The notes below the pieces were generated by a model. That model made no database searches and was not told the origin of the DNA. It worked only from the letters and a program-made list of their open reading frames with translations. This document shows positions 47,037 through 59,071 of a stretch of 64,000 nucleotides of DNA, piece after piece. A program made the translations under genes and the position numbers. This stretch comes from Sesamum alatum (lineage: Eukaryota > Streptophyta > Magnoliopsida > Lamiales > Pedaliaceae). Each line of letters opens with the position of its first letter. Within the stretch, counting starts at the first letter, position 1. Location of the stretch: assembly GCA_034509735.1 (NCBI GenBank), contig JACGWO010000002.1:44099702-44163701 (forward strand), in the 5' to 3' direction.

Positions 47037-48239
47037 AATCATTATGGGGATAGGCTTTGTGAAGAATCATAGCATGTAAAATGTTGCAATATTCGATACA
47101 TTCAAAATATTACGTTAACACAAGGAAAATCACAGCGATGTGAAATTTGATATAATTATAAATATTTTTTTATTATTTAAAAATTATCAATACTTTCTAA
47201 TTTTAATAGTTGTCGAACAACTAACACAATCCTTTAATATTCGTTAGGTTTTCATATGATATTTGTGGTGAACTGATCAAATTATCATTGTCGACTATGA
47301 ATTATAATTTTACTTATTAAGTGAAAAGAAAGACTAGCACAACTGCTAGTGCTAAGGTCTTTATCGGAAGGGTGGAGATCACGCAACCTAATCTCCTCAA
47401 CAACAGTATGGTGATTATTCATGGCTGATCGAATAGCTGAACTAGAGTTAGGAACGAAGGAAGAGAAAACTGACCCCAACCCGAGAGAGTTAGGGAAATA
47501 AATTCGAATTGGCTCTGCATCCTCTGGAACTAAAGAGATTGCGAGGTCTTGATTTCATATAAAATCTGCTTATGAAATTAGAACCGGGGCTAACCTAGGA
47601 TCTTGGTTTGATCATCATTAGGTGGTGAGAAAGCACGCTTTGTAGTACTACGGGCTTGCCGCCTTTTTTGTATGGAAACTTGCTTGACAATTCTTTCCAA
47701 ATTTTGCATTCACTTGGTTTGGCTTTTTCTTAATTTTTTTTTCATTTTTTATAGAAAAAAAATACGATAAGGGGTCAAATTGACAATTTTAAGTATCTAT
47801 CAAGAATTACATAATTTCATGACATATTAGGGAGTATTGATAATTTTTTAAATAACAAAAAAATATTAATAATTATGCCAGATTTTAGGAAAACTTATTG
47901 TATTTTACTTGCCTTCTTGTTTCGACTACGACCCAACGAATATGAAGCATGTTCTTCTTGTATTAAAAACAATGGAAATTATATTGTAAAATAACTGAAA
48001 TTTTCTTTCAACTTGTAAATTGGATGGTTGTTTTTAATTTTTACGTATTCCTAAAAACAGTTATAGCTAAAACACTTATTTGATGATTCTTATCTTGGAA
48101 TACATAGATGCGGATATTTGAATTCTATAAAGTGTTTTATTTGATACTTTAATATTTCTATGGTGATATTTAATTATATCGTTATTTTAATCCTCAGATT
48201 TCACAAATAAAAATGAAATACTTCGTAAGTTTGAATTCA
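47037..48239. other. Intergenic region with diverged MITE-like pieces
   Basis: Segments near 47140-47230 (TTTGATATAATTATAAATAT) and 47820-47915 (GAGTATTGATAATTTTTTAAA, ATAATTATGCCAGATTTTAGG) resemble the two ends of the 37350 repeat family, in opposite orientation. About 560 bp of unrelated, less AT-rich DNA lies between them (47300-47700). This may be an old copy split by another insertion. A 64-codon minus frame at 47285-47479 has no recognisable domain. Confidence 0.4.
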
Positions 48240-49239
48240 GGAAAAATTGCAATTACTCCTGTATATAAATTGGTCCCGTAACTATGGGACCAACAATTTT
48301 AGTCTTTTAAATTTTAAATTTATAACAATTTTGGTCATTCCGATCAAAAGTAGCCGAAAATTAATAAATCAAATTGGGACTAAGGGTTTAAACGTCCAAA
48401 TGAACATCCTTTACACAATCAACATCCTACATGGATGCTAACATGGCTCACTATCCACCACCATCCACCCCTAGCTCACTGCCCACCATCACCCACCACC
48501 ATCATCGGTTGTTGGAATTTTTTTCTGGCGAGTCTCCGGGAACGCACACCATCACGAAACTCGTCGTTCGACGTTGATTCCAGTCATACAACGCATGTTC
48601 CAATCGGAGTTCAAATGCACCCCCCAGTGGCCCGATTACAATTCTGGATCTATTTTACTCTCTTCTCGATTCACCGCAGTTTGACTTACCCATCGTTCGA
48701 GCCCACCACAAATCGACTTGCAATCCTCCGGCAAGTCGATTGCACCCAAGCCCATCCATTTTCTTCCACTATTCGGCCAGTTCTCTCAATTTTCATTTCC
48801 GCCGCTTTTTTCGTCAGCTCGCTACTATTTTTGCGACATATTTTCGCTGTTATCGATCATCTCGCCGGCGGACCACCACCCCTATGTTCGCCTTCCCATG
48901 ACACACACATCCCTCTGATCAGTTTCCGTCAACGACACCATCGTTATGGCCCCCATCAGTTGACTTCCCCCCCTTTTTTTTTGTGAGGATGAGATGGGAA
49001 GAGAGAGCATTTTTTTTTTGTCCATTTGGCCTGCTCAGCATCCACGTAGGATATCATGTGTTTTAGTCAAGCCCATGACAGGCAAAACCTTAATCCCCAA
49101 ATTGGCCAATTAATTTCCGACCATTTTTGACCGGAAGGACTAAAATTGCTGCTAAATTCAAACTTATAGGACTAAAATTGCCAGTTCGATACTTACATGA
49201 CTAATTTTGCCAACCCAAGACCAATTTTACAATTTTGCC
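48240..49239. mobile_element. Mutator-like element, 1,000 bp, perfect 9 bp target duplication
   Basis: A perfect TTGAATTCA flanks both sides (48231-48239 and 49240-49248). The ends GGAAAAATTGCAATTACTCC and, inverted, GGCAAAATTGTAAAATTGGT open inverted termini of about 215 bp, which include GCAATTTTAGTCC-type words and, at the inner end, ACATCCTACATGGATGCT against its inverse. The interior (about 48440-48990) is C-rich and contains a 183-codon plus-strand frame (48435-48986), rich in His/Pro, without any known domain. It may be a captured sequence (Pack-MULE) or just the element's own filler. No transposase is present. Confidence 0.88.
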
Positions 49240-49682
49240 TTGAATTCACATATAAAACACATTAGCATAGCAATTTTACTATAATACAGGGAGTAATTAT
49301 GAAATTTAATCCTTCTGAAAGAGAAAAATATACCCTTCTGAAATAGTCAGATTGGATTTTATACTCCAAGTTTTATTACGTCTTCTGTTTTATTTATACA
49401 CGCCATGCGTACAGATGGCGTCATGTATTTTATTTAAAAAAAATTATACACGTAGCGTGTCCCTGTAAGATGAAATAGGATGAAATAAAAAGATGCAGTA
49501 GAAATTCCTGAAATAGTACTCTAAATACCTCAAACCATCAAAATTATGACAAACAAAAATTATAAAAAGGTATTATTGATGAGTTAGCTAAAAAAGAATA
49601 TGCTCACAACTCAATAAACACGTATAGTTAGTAAGAAATTTCATCAGGAACTTGTAAAAGCAACACCACCTTCTTGAGTGTG

Positions 49683-51904
49683 TCATTTTCGACGGCCATC
49701 GTCGACGTCTGTCATCATCTTAGGCAACTTGTTCCTCTTCTTCTGCTGATACTTTGCGAGCGAATACCACACCCCACCGGCAGTGTTGATTGCCAGCCCG
49801 GTGACGTTCAGTGCATGTACTTGCACTCCCCCCAGTAACACAAACCCGAGGGTCTGCCCAGAAAAGCAAACAGTTAAATCAAAGAATGAAAATGAGTTAT
49901 TCACACAAAGAGAATTTCCTCTGAGCACAGAATCAGGTCTGAGTCGTGTACCGTGGAGCCAACTCCCTTGAGGACGCCGACTATGGTAGTAGTTAAAGCG
50001 GAGTTGACTATGGTGCACAAGAACATGGTGTAGTTCAGAACTATGCTCATCACCAGGGAAAGAAGAAGAATAACCAAGAATGATAATGAACCACTCTGTC
50101 CATTAAACAAATTTATGCATGTTATAACACAGAATGTATTATAGACGTAAGAGAAAGTAACAATAGCAATCGATGAATATGCCAATAGGAAACTGCACGA
50201 GAAGGAGAGGAAACTCCCGTGCGAACAATGAATATAGGGGCCCGTTCTTTTGTATGAATAGCAATCACATCAATAAGCTAAGAGTATATGCGAATTAGTC
50301 CTAATTCATCAATTCCATACTGCCATGATTTGAACTTTCTTATCAAAAACATTACAGCCAATTTTCACCTTACCACAATGCTTTTAAGCATTAATGCTCC
50401 AGATTTCTAGCTCAAGCATTTAATCTTAAATCTGTATTGAAATAAAATAACGAATCTAGATCCCAACAGAGAAGAAAGGCGAATGTGTCAGCATGGTTTA
50501 AGGTCCAAACCTTTGCGAAAAGTATTGACAAAGAATTTGGGAATTCTCCAGTAGCTATGATGAGGAATAGAAGAAACGGCAACGACAAAACACTGTTGTA
50601 AAACATGATTTCAATTGAGGAAAGCCCATCCTCTGCTCCTGATTTCTCCACTAATACAAGATACATGGTCTGCAAATGAAAACTGGTGTCATGCACACAA
50701 ATTTGCACGAACAGAGCATTTTTGATGCAATCTCGAACCACAACGCAGCTAAATCCGCTGCTTATCTTAAAGAAATAAAAGGGCAAGAACGGACCTGGAA
50801 GAAAACAGAAGTGAAAGCCATGCTATACCCGAAAAGATCAAAAGAAAAATCTCCAAGTGCTGCTATAAGAACTCCAGCAGCAATCAGAAGTACAGACAGA
50901 GTGACCTATTGAACATAGTTACTAACCGGATCAATATCTTCTTAGTAAAACTCACCAATAAAGGAAGTTTTAGGCAGGAAAACAGTGAAACACGTAGTCG
51001 AATATCAATGGAGGATATATACCTGAGTTGTAGGTCTCCCCTTTCCAGTAAAGAATCCGGCTACAAGTACAGCAAGCGGCGTGAGCCTTTTGATGGCAAT
51101 GTACATTGGGATGTTTACTCCTTTCAGGCTAGCTAATGCAAAGGCCACATTGGCATTGTAAAATAACGACACTAGAAGAAGCTTTTTCGCCATCTGCATA
51201 TTAAATCCTCTGGCTTTCGTGTATCCCATTACTCTACCAAGGTGTATAAGCAAAGCAGTCACCAATTGCTGATGACAGCTCAAACATAGAAAGAAAACTC
51301 TTGTCAATGATCCAAAAAGTTCGCACGACAGCAAACACATGCATGAGCATACAATTCTGTTGTACCTGAAGAATAAGGAGAGTCATCGATTGTGCGTACT
51401 GCATGAGCACCGCCTTATTGATGAACACCATCGCCATTGATGCAACTCCATACGATAAGGCCGCAAATAAGCTACATTAATTAAAAAGAACCCGTTTAAT
51501 TTAAATATCCGTGAATTCTTCTATGGCCCCAATTCTACACCAGAAACATGTAGAACTTCAATTCAAACACAGTATTCATTCATATCTGTAAACTCTTACA
51601 ACTATTACAAAGGAATTACATCACAGAAGTAATAAATGCTTGTTCAGACTCAGGAACAACAAATTCGATATGTACGATGACAGAAAGTAAATGTTTTCTT
51701 TCAGACTGCACACAGGAAAGCACAGAGTAACAGAATATCCGACCAGAAAAGGAAAAATGAAATAAAGTCAATCTGTCAGAAACATGAACTGGTTCTTACT
51801 ATAATTACTGTTGAGTAACTTTGAGCATTGAAACAAACAAAGAATAAGAAAGAAAAGAAAATTACTAACCTCAAATATGGAATTGAATCCGACTGATAAT
51901 CCAT
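49683..51904 (-). CDS. UTR7: UDP-galactose/UDP-glucose transporter, UTR7-like
   Basis: Seven exons on the minus strand: 51904-51870, 51471-51366, 51268-51023, 50905-50795, 50669-50511, 50095-49952 and 49853-49683; 323 aa. The start MDYQSDSIPYL precedes the first membrane span. The protein is a ten-span drug/metabolite-superfamily nucleotide-sugar transporter. Landmarks are VFINKAVLMQYAQSMTLLIL, LQQLVTALLIHLGR, YNANVAFALASLKGVNIPMY with IKRLTPLAVL, ALGDFSFDLFGYSMAF, MYLVLVEKSGAEDGLSS, and NSALTTTIVGVLKGVGSTTL with GFVLLGGV. A Lys-rich cytosolic tail (KYQQKKRNK) is present. These blocks match Arabidopsis UTR7 as I remember it. It is expected in Golgi/ER membranes, exchanging UDP-sugars for UMP and feeding glycosylation and wall polysaccharide synthesis. 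All seven splice junctions keep frame; exon 1 has only 11 complete codons. Confidence 0.9.
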
Positions 51905-53600
51905 CTGCAGACTCCGCAAAGGAAAAACTCAACCTTTTCGATTACAGAAAAGAAGTAGAGAATCTCCAACAGCGGATCGAGCTCAATTACTTCATTAGAT
52001 CCAACTGCGAGGGACAGCTAAATTACGATGTGGGCATCAAGAATAACTCAAATATTCACCTGAAAATGCATCAAATCATGACTTGTCGGTGAAAATCTTG
52101 AAAATATAAAATGGGTTTTTCTTCTTTTCTTGGATCGACAAAAGCAAAAAAGAAAAAAGGGGTTTCGAGAGGTGAATTTTCGTAAAAGCGAACCGTTGAA
52201 GAGAAGAGAGGAGGGTGTACAACTAGAGCAGTACAAGTGTGGTAACAGTATGGAGAAAACTGCGTCAGTTGTACAAATTATTAATTAATGTATATACAAA
52301 GGCAAAGAAATGTTCTTGCATGTGCGCAATAAATACGCAAGAAAAATGGAGAAAAGCCATCGCATTCGGAGCCGAGCTTGTTGCGGGGTTTAACTTGTTC
52401 TGCAGTCTAACTCTTGCGCAAATGCGAATTTTTCCCTTCTCTTTTCCTTTTTCTCTTTGCTGAACAAATTTATAACTAGAGGTAAATATATTATTTATTA
52501 ACTATAAAAAATATTAAATTTATAATTTTGTTTATGTTTTTACCATTGAAGTTTAGAGTATACACTTATATTTTCAAAAAAGTTGAATTGTGTCAGAGAA
52601 AATAATTTTAACAAGTGTATATTGAAATCGTATTTTGGTATTAGGGAAGGTTAATCTTGATGTGGTTTCATTAACAACTAATGAAAAGGAGGATCGAGGA
52701 TTTTTATATTTTCTATTTATGATGAATATATATGTTTGAATGACAAGTTATCTCATTTTTGACATATTTCTCACAAGTTAAAGTGTACAGTGAGCCAGAC
52801 TGACTCAAGATTGGCATGGATCAGCTTGAAAAAGCCCGATCCAGGATCGATCCACTATTACTCATGACTGGTCTTGAACTTTTAAATGGGCTCTAATTGG
52901 GTCTAATGTTAGACTCATACCTAGCCCATGAACCAGCCTCGTGCAGGATTGGACCAAGTTGTTTTTTTTTTTTTTTTTTTAATGGAATTGAAGTATTCTT
53001 TTGAACAATTACTTAAATTTATGGTTGTGTTATGAAATAAATAAAATAATAAATTAAATCACACAAATTTATAACTGGAAAAATAAATAATTAAAACTAT
53101 ATGATGAAGTTAAATAATAATTTGACCAACAAGCTTACAATAATAATTTATATAATAACAAATTCAAAAAAGACTTAAAATAAATTTTAAAAAAAACACA
53201 CAAAGAGTATTAATAAAGTAATGTACTAAAAAATTAGAAGTGGAACAATAAAGATAAAAAATTTTAGAATTACAAAAGTATAAAAATTTACTAGAACGGT
53301 CAACTTAGGAGAATAAAATAAATATTATATGTCATGTATTATTAAAATAAGAAATAAATAAATAAAAAAATAGTCCAGCAGGCCTGGCCTAAAGCACCCC
53401 AACAAAAAACCAAGAAATCACATATATCTTTATCTTCTATTTTTTATTTTATTTTTTAGTTTTTTTTACATTGAACAATAGCTATATGTGGTTTTGTTGT
53501 TCATATTATTTTCTTAAATATTAGATTTTTTTTTATGTTGTCTGAGTTACTTATTAATCTTATATTCCATGTGTAATTTGGATATTATATCGATTGTAAT
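51905..53600. other. UTR7 upstream region and AT-rich intergenic DNA
   Basis: 51905-52240 is probably UTR7 leader and promoter. Beyond 52460 the DNA is AT-rich. At about 52790-52960 there are GGGCC/CCAGCCTC-type words, with a partner near 53385, which look like remnants of another hAT-type repeat. No gene is supported. Confidence 0.45.
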
Positions 53601-53605
53601 AAATG

Positions 53606-53829
53606 AGTAGGGGTGTTCAATCAAATCGTCGGGCCGCCCCAACCGACCGGCCCAACCCAAATCGCACCGCAATTAGCGGGCTAAGGGTGGGTTGGGTTGG
53701 TCTTGGGCTAATAAAAAAAAAAAGACCGCAATTTAGCAATCGGGTTTAGTTTCATACTTATGTGGACCGCATAGACCGCGCTCGACCACAATAATAGTGA
53801 TAATTGAAAAAAAAAAAACTATAATTCTT

Positions 53830-53861
<32 letters not shown>

Positions 53862-54484
53862 GAAGTTTTGATAGTACATAAATTAATATTCAAGATAATA
53901 ATAACAATTACGATATTTTTTATTGGTATTGATAATATATGTATAAATTAATACATATATAAATGAAATCAATTGTTCAACTTATTCTTGGTTATAGATA
54001 CTTTTTTATATTTTTATATTTTTTTATACAAATAATAAATTCAAAAACTTAAAATAGCTTACATCATTATATTGTTGTAATATTTTTTATATTCATCTTA
54101 ATATCTTATTTTATGTTAAATAATATAATATCTCAAATCTTTACATTTCTGCTTATTGTGTTCCAACTAAACTATACAAAAAAAATAATAATAATAATAA
54201 CAAAAGAACATAACGTTATATATTCCTACAAGTAAATTAAGTTAGTATACACATGTTTTTAGTGATTTAAATTTGATAAATAATTGATTAATAAAAATTT
54301 GTAAACTATCATTATATTTCCAATTTATAGTGTTAATCTGTATTTAATTTCTCAAATTATCTTATTTCTTCCATTAAAAACTAAAAATCTTCTTTTATTA
54401 TTAAACTCATAAAATATTTTCTCCACTTCCTTTGCGGTAAATTAGTATAATATGTATGTAAGATATAATAATTTATTATTATTG

Positions 54485-54529
<45 letters not shown>

Positions 54530-54985
54530 TTATTATATAAATAGATACTTTTTCTAATAATCAAAACTTAAGGAATAAAAAATAGATAAGAGAGGAAAAC
54601 AAAGAGTCTTCGAAGTTCAAACTCTTCAATGCCTTGTGACTTTTATTTTGTAAAATGTTATTTGAAACTTGAGAGAGAATGCATAATGAATGTTATAATT
54701 TATTTAGTATGTAGAATTTTATTTGTGACTTTAAAATATATATCTTGAAATTACAAATTTTATGTATTTAGAATAGTTGAACTTTATTTTTTTTTTCTTT
54801 TTATTATTGTATAGTTGATTGATTTTATACTAAAGACCGCAAAAACCGCCCAACCCGCCCCAATCCAATTAGACCGTAAAGTGCGATTTTGATGATTATC
54901 GGGCTGGGCTTGGGCTAAACTTTTCAAAAACCGCAAACATCGAGTTGGACTAAAAAATTATCTAAATTGGCCCAACCCGCACCGC
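53606..54985. repeat. hAT-like non-autonomous repeat (right end unclear)
   Basis: The left edge TAGGGGTGTTCAATCAAATC followed by CCGACCGGCCCAACCC-type sequence is characteristic of hAT termini. Complementary AACCCGCCCCAATCC, GGGCTGGGCTTGGGCTAAAC and CCCAACCCGCACCGCG words lie at 54845-54985, in the position expected for the other subterminal region. The matching terminal CACCCCTA is not present on the right, so it is truncated or an old copy. The inside is AT-rich, with (AT)n at about 53835-53861 and a (TAA)n microsatellite at about 54487-54529. Confidence 0.45.
54487..54529 (+). repeat. (TAA)n microsatellite
   Basis: About 14 uninterrupted TAA/AAT units, inside the AT-rich interior of the hAT-like repeat. 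It should be length-polymorphic. Confidence 0.95.
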
Positions 54986-55786
54986 GTAAACTGCTATAGA
55001 CGAATTATAATTGAAGAATTTACGAGTATGAAAAATGCGTGGACTAAAACTCGAAATGAGTAACTTTATTTTGTTTACAATTGAAGTTCCTTCTGCGCTT
55101 ATCTTTATTTATATATATTTTTTTTTTTGGCTCGCGAGACCACGTGCGACAAGTGATAATACTATTATAAAATAAATTTTTTTGTTGTACATACTTTTGA
55201 ATACAAAAATTTATTATTTAATTAATTTCTTTTTTAAAAAAAATATTGATCAAAAAAGTAATTTGAATATTTTTTAATAATCTCACAATTATAATTTTTT
55301 TCTCTCAATGCGTTACTCCGCATTTCTCTCGTCTCACTCTACATTTTTTTTTTCTCTCTCTCATGGGCTTCTTTCTTTCTTATCCCCTCTCACACCACAT
55401 TTCTTTTGTTTCACAATTTTTTTTTTCTCTTCATCTCACATTAATGATTTTTTATATGTTTGTAAGAACCGTGTGCGACGATGACATTAAATAAGAAAAA
55501 TAACATTTTTAATTAGTAGGCCATTGATTAAAGTTAGAATTTAAAATTAAATTAATAAATAAATACTAAATACTTCATAATACTAATTCTATATTCTTTT
55601 TCCTTAGAGAAGCCATTTATTACACAATTGCATTAATATTTCAAAAAATTGAACAATACATCAGGTCCATCAATGCATCATTATTTCAAAAAATAATGAA
55701 TTAAATTATAAAAAAACTCAATAAGACAAATGCCCACGTATCTCATGACACTACGATATTTTGCGACAAAGGGTAGTGACGAAACT

Positions 55787-55916
55787 AAAAATTACCAATG
55801 CGAATAGGTAAAATTATACTTTTAGTCCCACATGATCGAGGGTTCATTTCAATGATATAGAACAAAAATTACCAATGCGAATAGGTAAAATTATACTTTT
55901 AGTCCCACATGATCGA
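55787..55916 (+). repeat. 53 bp direct repeat (77 bp period)
   Basis: AAAAATTACCAATGCGAATA and the following 33 bases occur at 55787-55839 and again at 55864-55916, apparently identical. The copies include the left tip of the adjacent foldback element, so the element's end together with its flank was duplicated. Confidence 0.9.
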
Positions 55917-56182
55917 TAACAGGTTCAACACTTTTAGTCCTTTATTTTACAAAATTTTTAAAATGATCCTAAAATTGAGAAAACTCAACACATTTAGTCC
56001 CATAAATCCCGTAAAAGGAGAGGACTAAATGTGTTGAGGACTAAATGTGTTGAATTTTTTAAATTTTGGGACATTAATTTTGAAAATCATATAAAATAGA
56101 GGACTAAATGTATCGACCGCTATTATGTGAAATTAAAAGTGTTGAACCCTGTTATATGGGACTAAAAAGTGTAATTTTGCCC
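55884..56182. mobile_element. Small foldback MITE, about 300 bp
   Basis: The left end GGTAAAATTATACTTTTAGT and the inverted right end GGGCAAAATTACACTTTTTA begin inverted termini that run on through GTTCAACACTTTTA and TTTAGTCCTCTATTTTA-like sequence. Flanks AATGCGAATA and AATGGAATA are similar but not exact, so the target duplication is doubtful. An internal 16 bp tandem repeat (AGGACTAAATGTGTTG twice) lies near 56019-56050. Confidence 0.7.
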
Positions 56183-56710
56183 AATGGAATATTATACATT
56201 CCAAACTCTTCGTATCATTTCCGAAATTAATTAAGCACTCATCATCATGTCATTATTTATGGAAAGGTAATTATAAAATTATGATTAACTGAAGATGACC
56301 AGCATTTAATCAGTTTACTTTCTTTAAAGGCTTTATATATGTACACTCAAGTGAATATCTTCAGTAAGATATATTAATTTAGAGAAGATGATCATTCAAT
56401 CATTAATTGAGGCAAAATACAAGTTAATTATGAAAATCAGTGGAGAAATCATCATTCTTGATCCCTTTAATTAAGGTCCCAAATTCTGAAAAACCATCAA
56501 ACAAGATCATTAATAGACGTGAATTTCTTACAATATCTCTATTTTACTAAAACAAACCATCGAAATGACTAACGATCAGTCCCATAATTGTTTCACATTA
56601 CCAAGAATTAGATAAGACGATATCAACACAGGAACTACCAATTCAATCTTTTCCCGTATCAAAGTCAATCTTGCAATAAAAAACGATCTCTTCTTGCGCA
56701 GATTAAACAT

Positions 56711-56722
56711 CTATATATATAG
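56711..56722 (+). promoter_or_regulatory. TATA box of the XTH gene
   Basis: CTATATATATAGAG lies about 65-75 bp upstream of the start codon at 56786, a usual distance for a short-leader plant gene. Confidence 0.6.
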
Positions 56723-56785
56723 AGCATCAACAGTTCAAACATGTTGTAATAATTTCAGCTAATTAATCACTTACAATCTTCTTCC

Positions 56786-58004
56786 ATGGCTTTTCTGATG
56801 AGTATTCTTGTTCTTGGTGTTGTATCAATATTGCAAGCAAAAGTAGCATATGGTAGTTTCGATACATACTATTCCCCCCTGTGGGGATTCCCTCACCTTT
56901 CAGTTAATCCTCAGGGAACTGAAGCCCAGCTTAAAATGGATCAGTCCTCAGGTATATTAATAATGTCTTTGCATGTAATTGCATATGTTTATTGTCTATT
57001 TTCATCTTCTACTCCATTCAACACAGACATGTCACGAGTAATATTTTGAAATAAAATACATGATGTTGTCTTTATATATATGGCACGTGGATATTGAATA
57101 AAGTAGAAGATAAAATAGATTTTGTAACAGAAAATCCAATCTATGTAGGTGCTGGATTTAGGTCCAAGTTGGATTATGGATCCGGGTTGTTCCATATAAG
57201 GATGAAAATCCCAAACAAGAGAACAGGAGGCGTTCTTACATCATTCTATGTAAGAATATTACTTTCGTGTCAAGACTAATGATCTGGTTGTAGAATTTCT
57301 CTATTTTATGGTTCTGACTATGTGTACTATGTGTATTTGGTAGTTAACTTCAGCCCCAGACAACCAGGACCCTGGAAACCATTTCGAACTTGACTATGAG
57401 TTTCTGGGCACGAATGGAACTGTGCAAACCAATGTTTACAACAACGATGAAGGGCACAGAGAGCAAAGTTTCAAACTTTGGTTCGATCCATCCGCAGATT
57501 TTCACACTTACGAGATTCTTTGGAACTCACACCAAATAGTGTAAGGGTTTTACCATAATCTTCGTCATTATTCGCAAAAACTATGTATAGTTATGCCCTT
57601 TTAGGACAGTAATTAATTTCCTATGTATCTGTTACAGATTCTTTGTGGACAGAATTCCGATAAGAGTGTTCAAGAACAACAGCGCACATGGAATAACGTA
57701 CCCTTCGAAGGCCATGCACATTGAAGCAAGCATATGGGATGCAAATTGGGCTGGAGTGGTGGACTGGAGCCAAGCTCCCTTCGTAGCCTACTATCAAGAT
57801 TTTGGTTTCCAGGCTTGCAGTGCTCCGGCCGGCGGCGATGTTTCGGGGTGTGCTTCCGGGCAGTACTTGTGGGACAGGCCGCAGTTTTGGGAGCTGAAGC
57901 CTGACCAGAAACGTGTAATGGAGAATTACAGGAGATTGTATATGAGTTATGACTATTGTGCCTATGCATCTACTAGGAAACCAGAATGCTCCTTTAATGT
58001 ATGA
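56786..58004 (+). CDS. Xyloglucan endotransglucosylase/hydrolase (XTH) with divergent active-site motif
   Basis: Four exons: 56786-56951, 57149-57249, 57344-57540 and 57638-58004; 276 aa. A signal peptide ([17 protein letters not shown]...AYG, 1-23) is followed by a GH16 beta-jelly-roll. The catalytic strand reads [10 protein letters not shown] (residues 102-111), keeping the nucleophile E104, D106 and acid/base E108, but the Asp before E104, nearly invariant in HDEIDFEFLG, is Phe. An N-glycosylation sequon N113-G-T follows, near its usual place. [18 protein letters not shown] and the C-terminal XET region with Cys residues (SYDYCAY...KPECSFNV) complete the enzyme. It should cut and rejoin xyloglucan in the wall. 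The sequence is closest in style to the XTH1/2/3/11 group; exact placement needs a tree. All splice junctions keep frame. Confidence 0.9.
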
Positions 58005-58164
58005 TCATGGCATCAAGCTGCAGGACTTTAGTTAGTATTTTCGAGGAATTTTTTTTACTGGAATTAGGTTTGATTGAACTAAACCAATCACAGAGTTAAT
58101 ATGGTATATTTCTCATATGATTGGTTATTTTCTCAAAATTGTATATCAATTACATAATAAATAA

Positions 58165-58619
58165 GGTTTAAATGCATTTTTGGTCTCGTAACTTAGGCCA
58201 TTTAGCATTTTCGTTCTTTAACTTTTTCGAGTAGCATTTTGGTCCTTTATCATTTTAATATTTGTGATTTTAGTCTTGTTTTTGTTGGAGTTCACCCTTC
58301 TCGTCGGAAAAAATACATGTGTATCTCACCTGACATTTTAAAATTGGGATTTTTGTTCCTATTGGCTCATTTCGGTCAGCATTTTTGTCCTTTAACTTTC
58401 TAGAGTAACATTTTGGTCTTGTATTTTTTTTAATTTTCTCTATTTCAGTCCTTCTTTTATCGAATTTCACCTTTCTTGTCGGTGGAGGTTAACTCCGGCG
58501 AACAAAAGGACTAATATTGCAAAAATTAAAAAAATGTAGAACCAAAATATTACACTAGAAAGTTAAAGGATGAAAACACCAAATTACCTAAGTTATGGGA
58601 TCAAAAATACAATTAATCT
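58165..58619. mobile_element. Mutator-like MITE, 455 bp, perfect 9 bp target duplication
   Basis: A perfect AATAAATAA flanks the element (58156-58164 and 58620-58628). The ends GGTTTAAATGCATTTTTGGT and, inverted, AGATTAATTGTATTTTTGAT open inverted termini of about 100 bp sharing CCATAACTTAGG/TCGTAACTTAGG and CTTTAACTTTCT(A/C)GA words. It is non-coding and lies about 160 bp downstream of the XTH stop codon, so it may fall in or next to the XTH 3' end. Confidence 0.88.
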
Positions 58620-58628
58620 AATAAATAA

Positions 58629-59029
58629 ATTGTTCTTAACATATAATTGATACAAGTTTAACCAAATTCAATCTGATGTATAATTTTCTATCATAAAGAG
58701 GTATTTAATTAGGAGTCTTTTGGATCAGTAATATGTCCTTAGTATTTGGACGAGTGCTTTTTTCTCTCTTCTCAAATTTTCTCCCTCTTATTTAAAGTTT
58801 ATCTTTTATTTGCTTAATTTATTTTAGTTTAGACTTAGCCTATTCTTTTCACTTGTCATACACTCAGCGAATATACAATTAGATAGTTAGAAAAGTATTT
58901 TCTAATTAAAGAGCACGCATTGAGTTAGACACGTGAATATAAAATAAAGGTTAATGTATATTACGGCAATTATGTGTGCCAACTTTTGTATATAGCATGT
59001 CTGCCACGGGCTACGCGCGGTTTTTAATT
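58629..59029. other. AT-rich intergenic region
   Basis: No gene or repeat structure is recognised between the Mutator-like MITE and the LINE. Confidence 0.5.
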
Positions 59030-59071
59030 TAAATTTTATTTTTTATTTTGATAGGGAAGGAGTATTATAAG

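Noticed and set aside
48435..48986. 183-codon plus-strand frame
   Set aside because: Not called a gene because it lies wholly inside a Mutator-like element and has no recognisable domain; reported instead as a possible captured interior.
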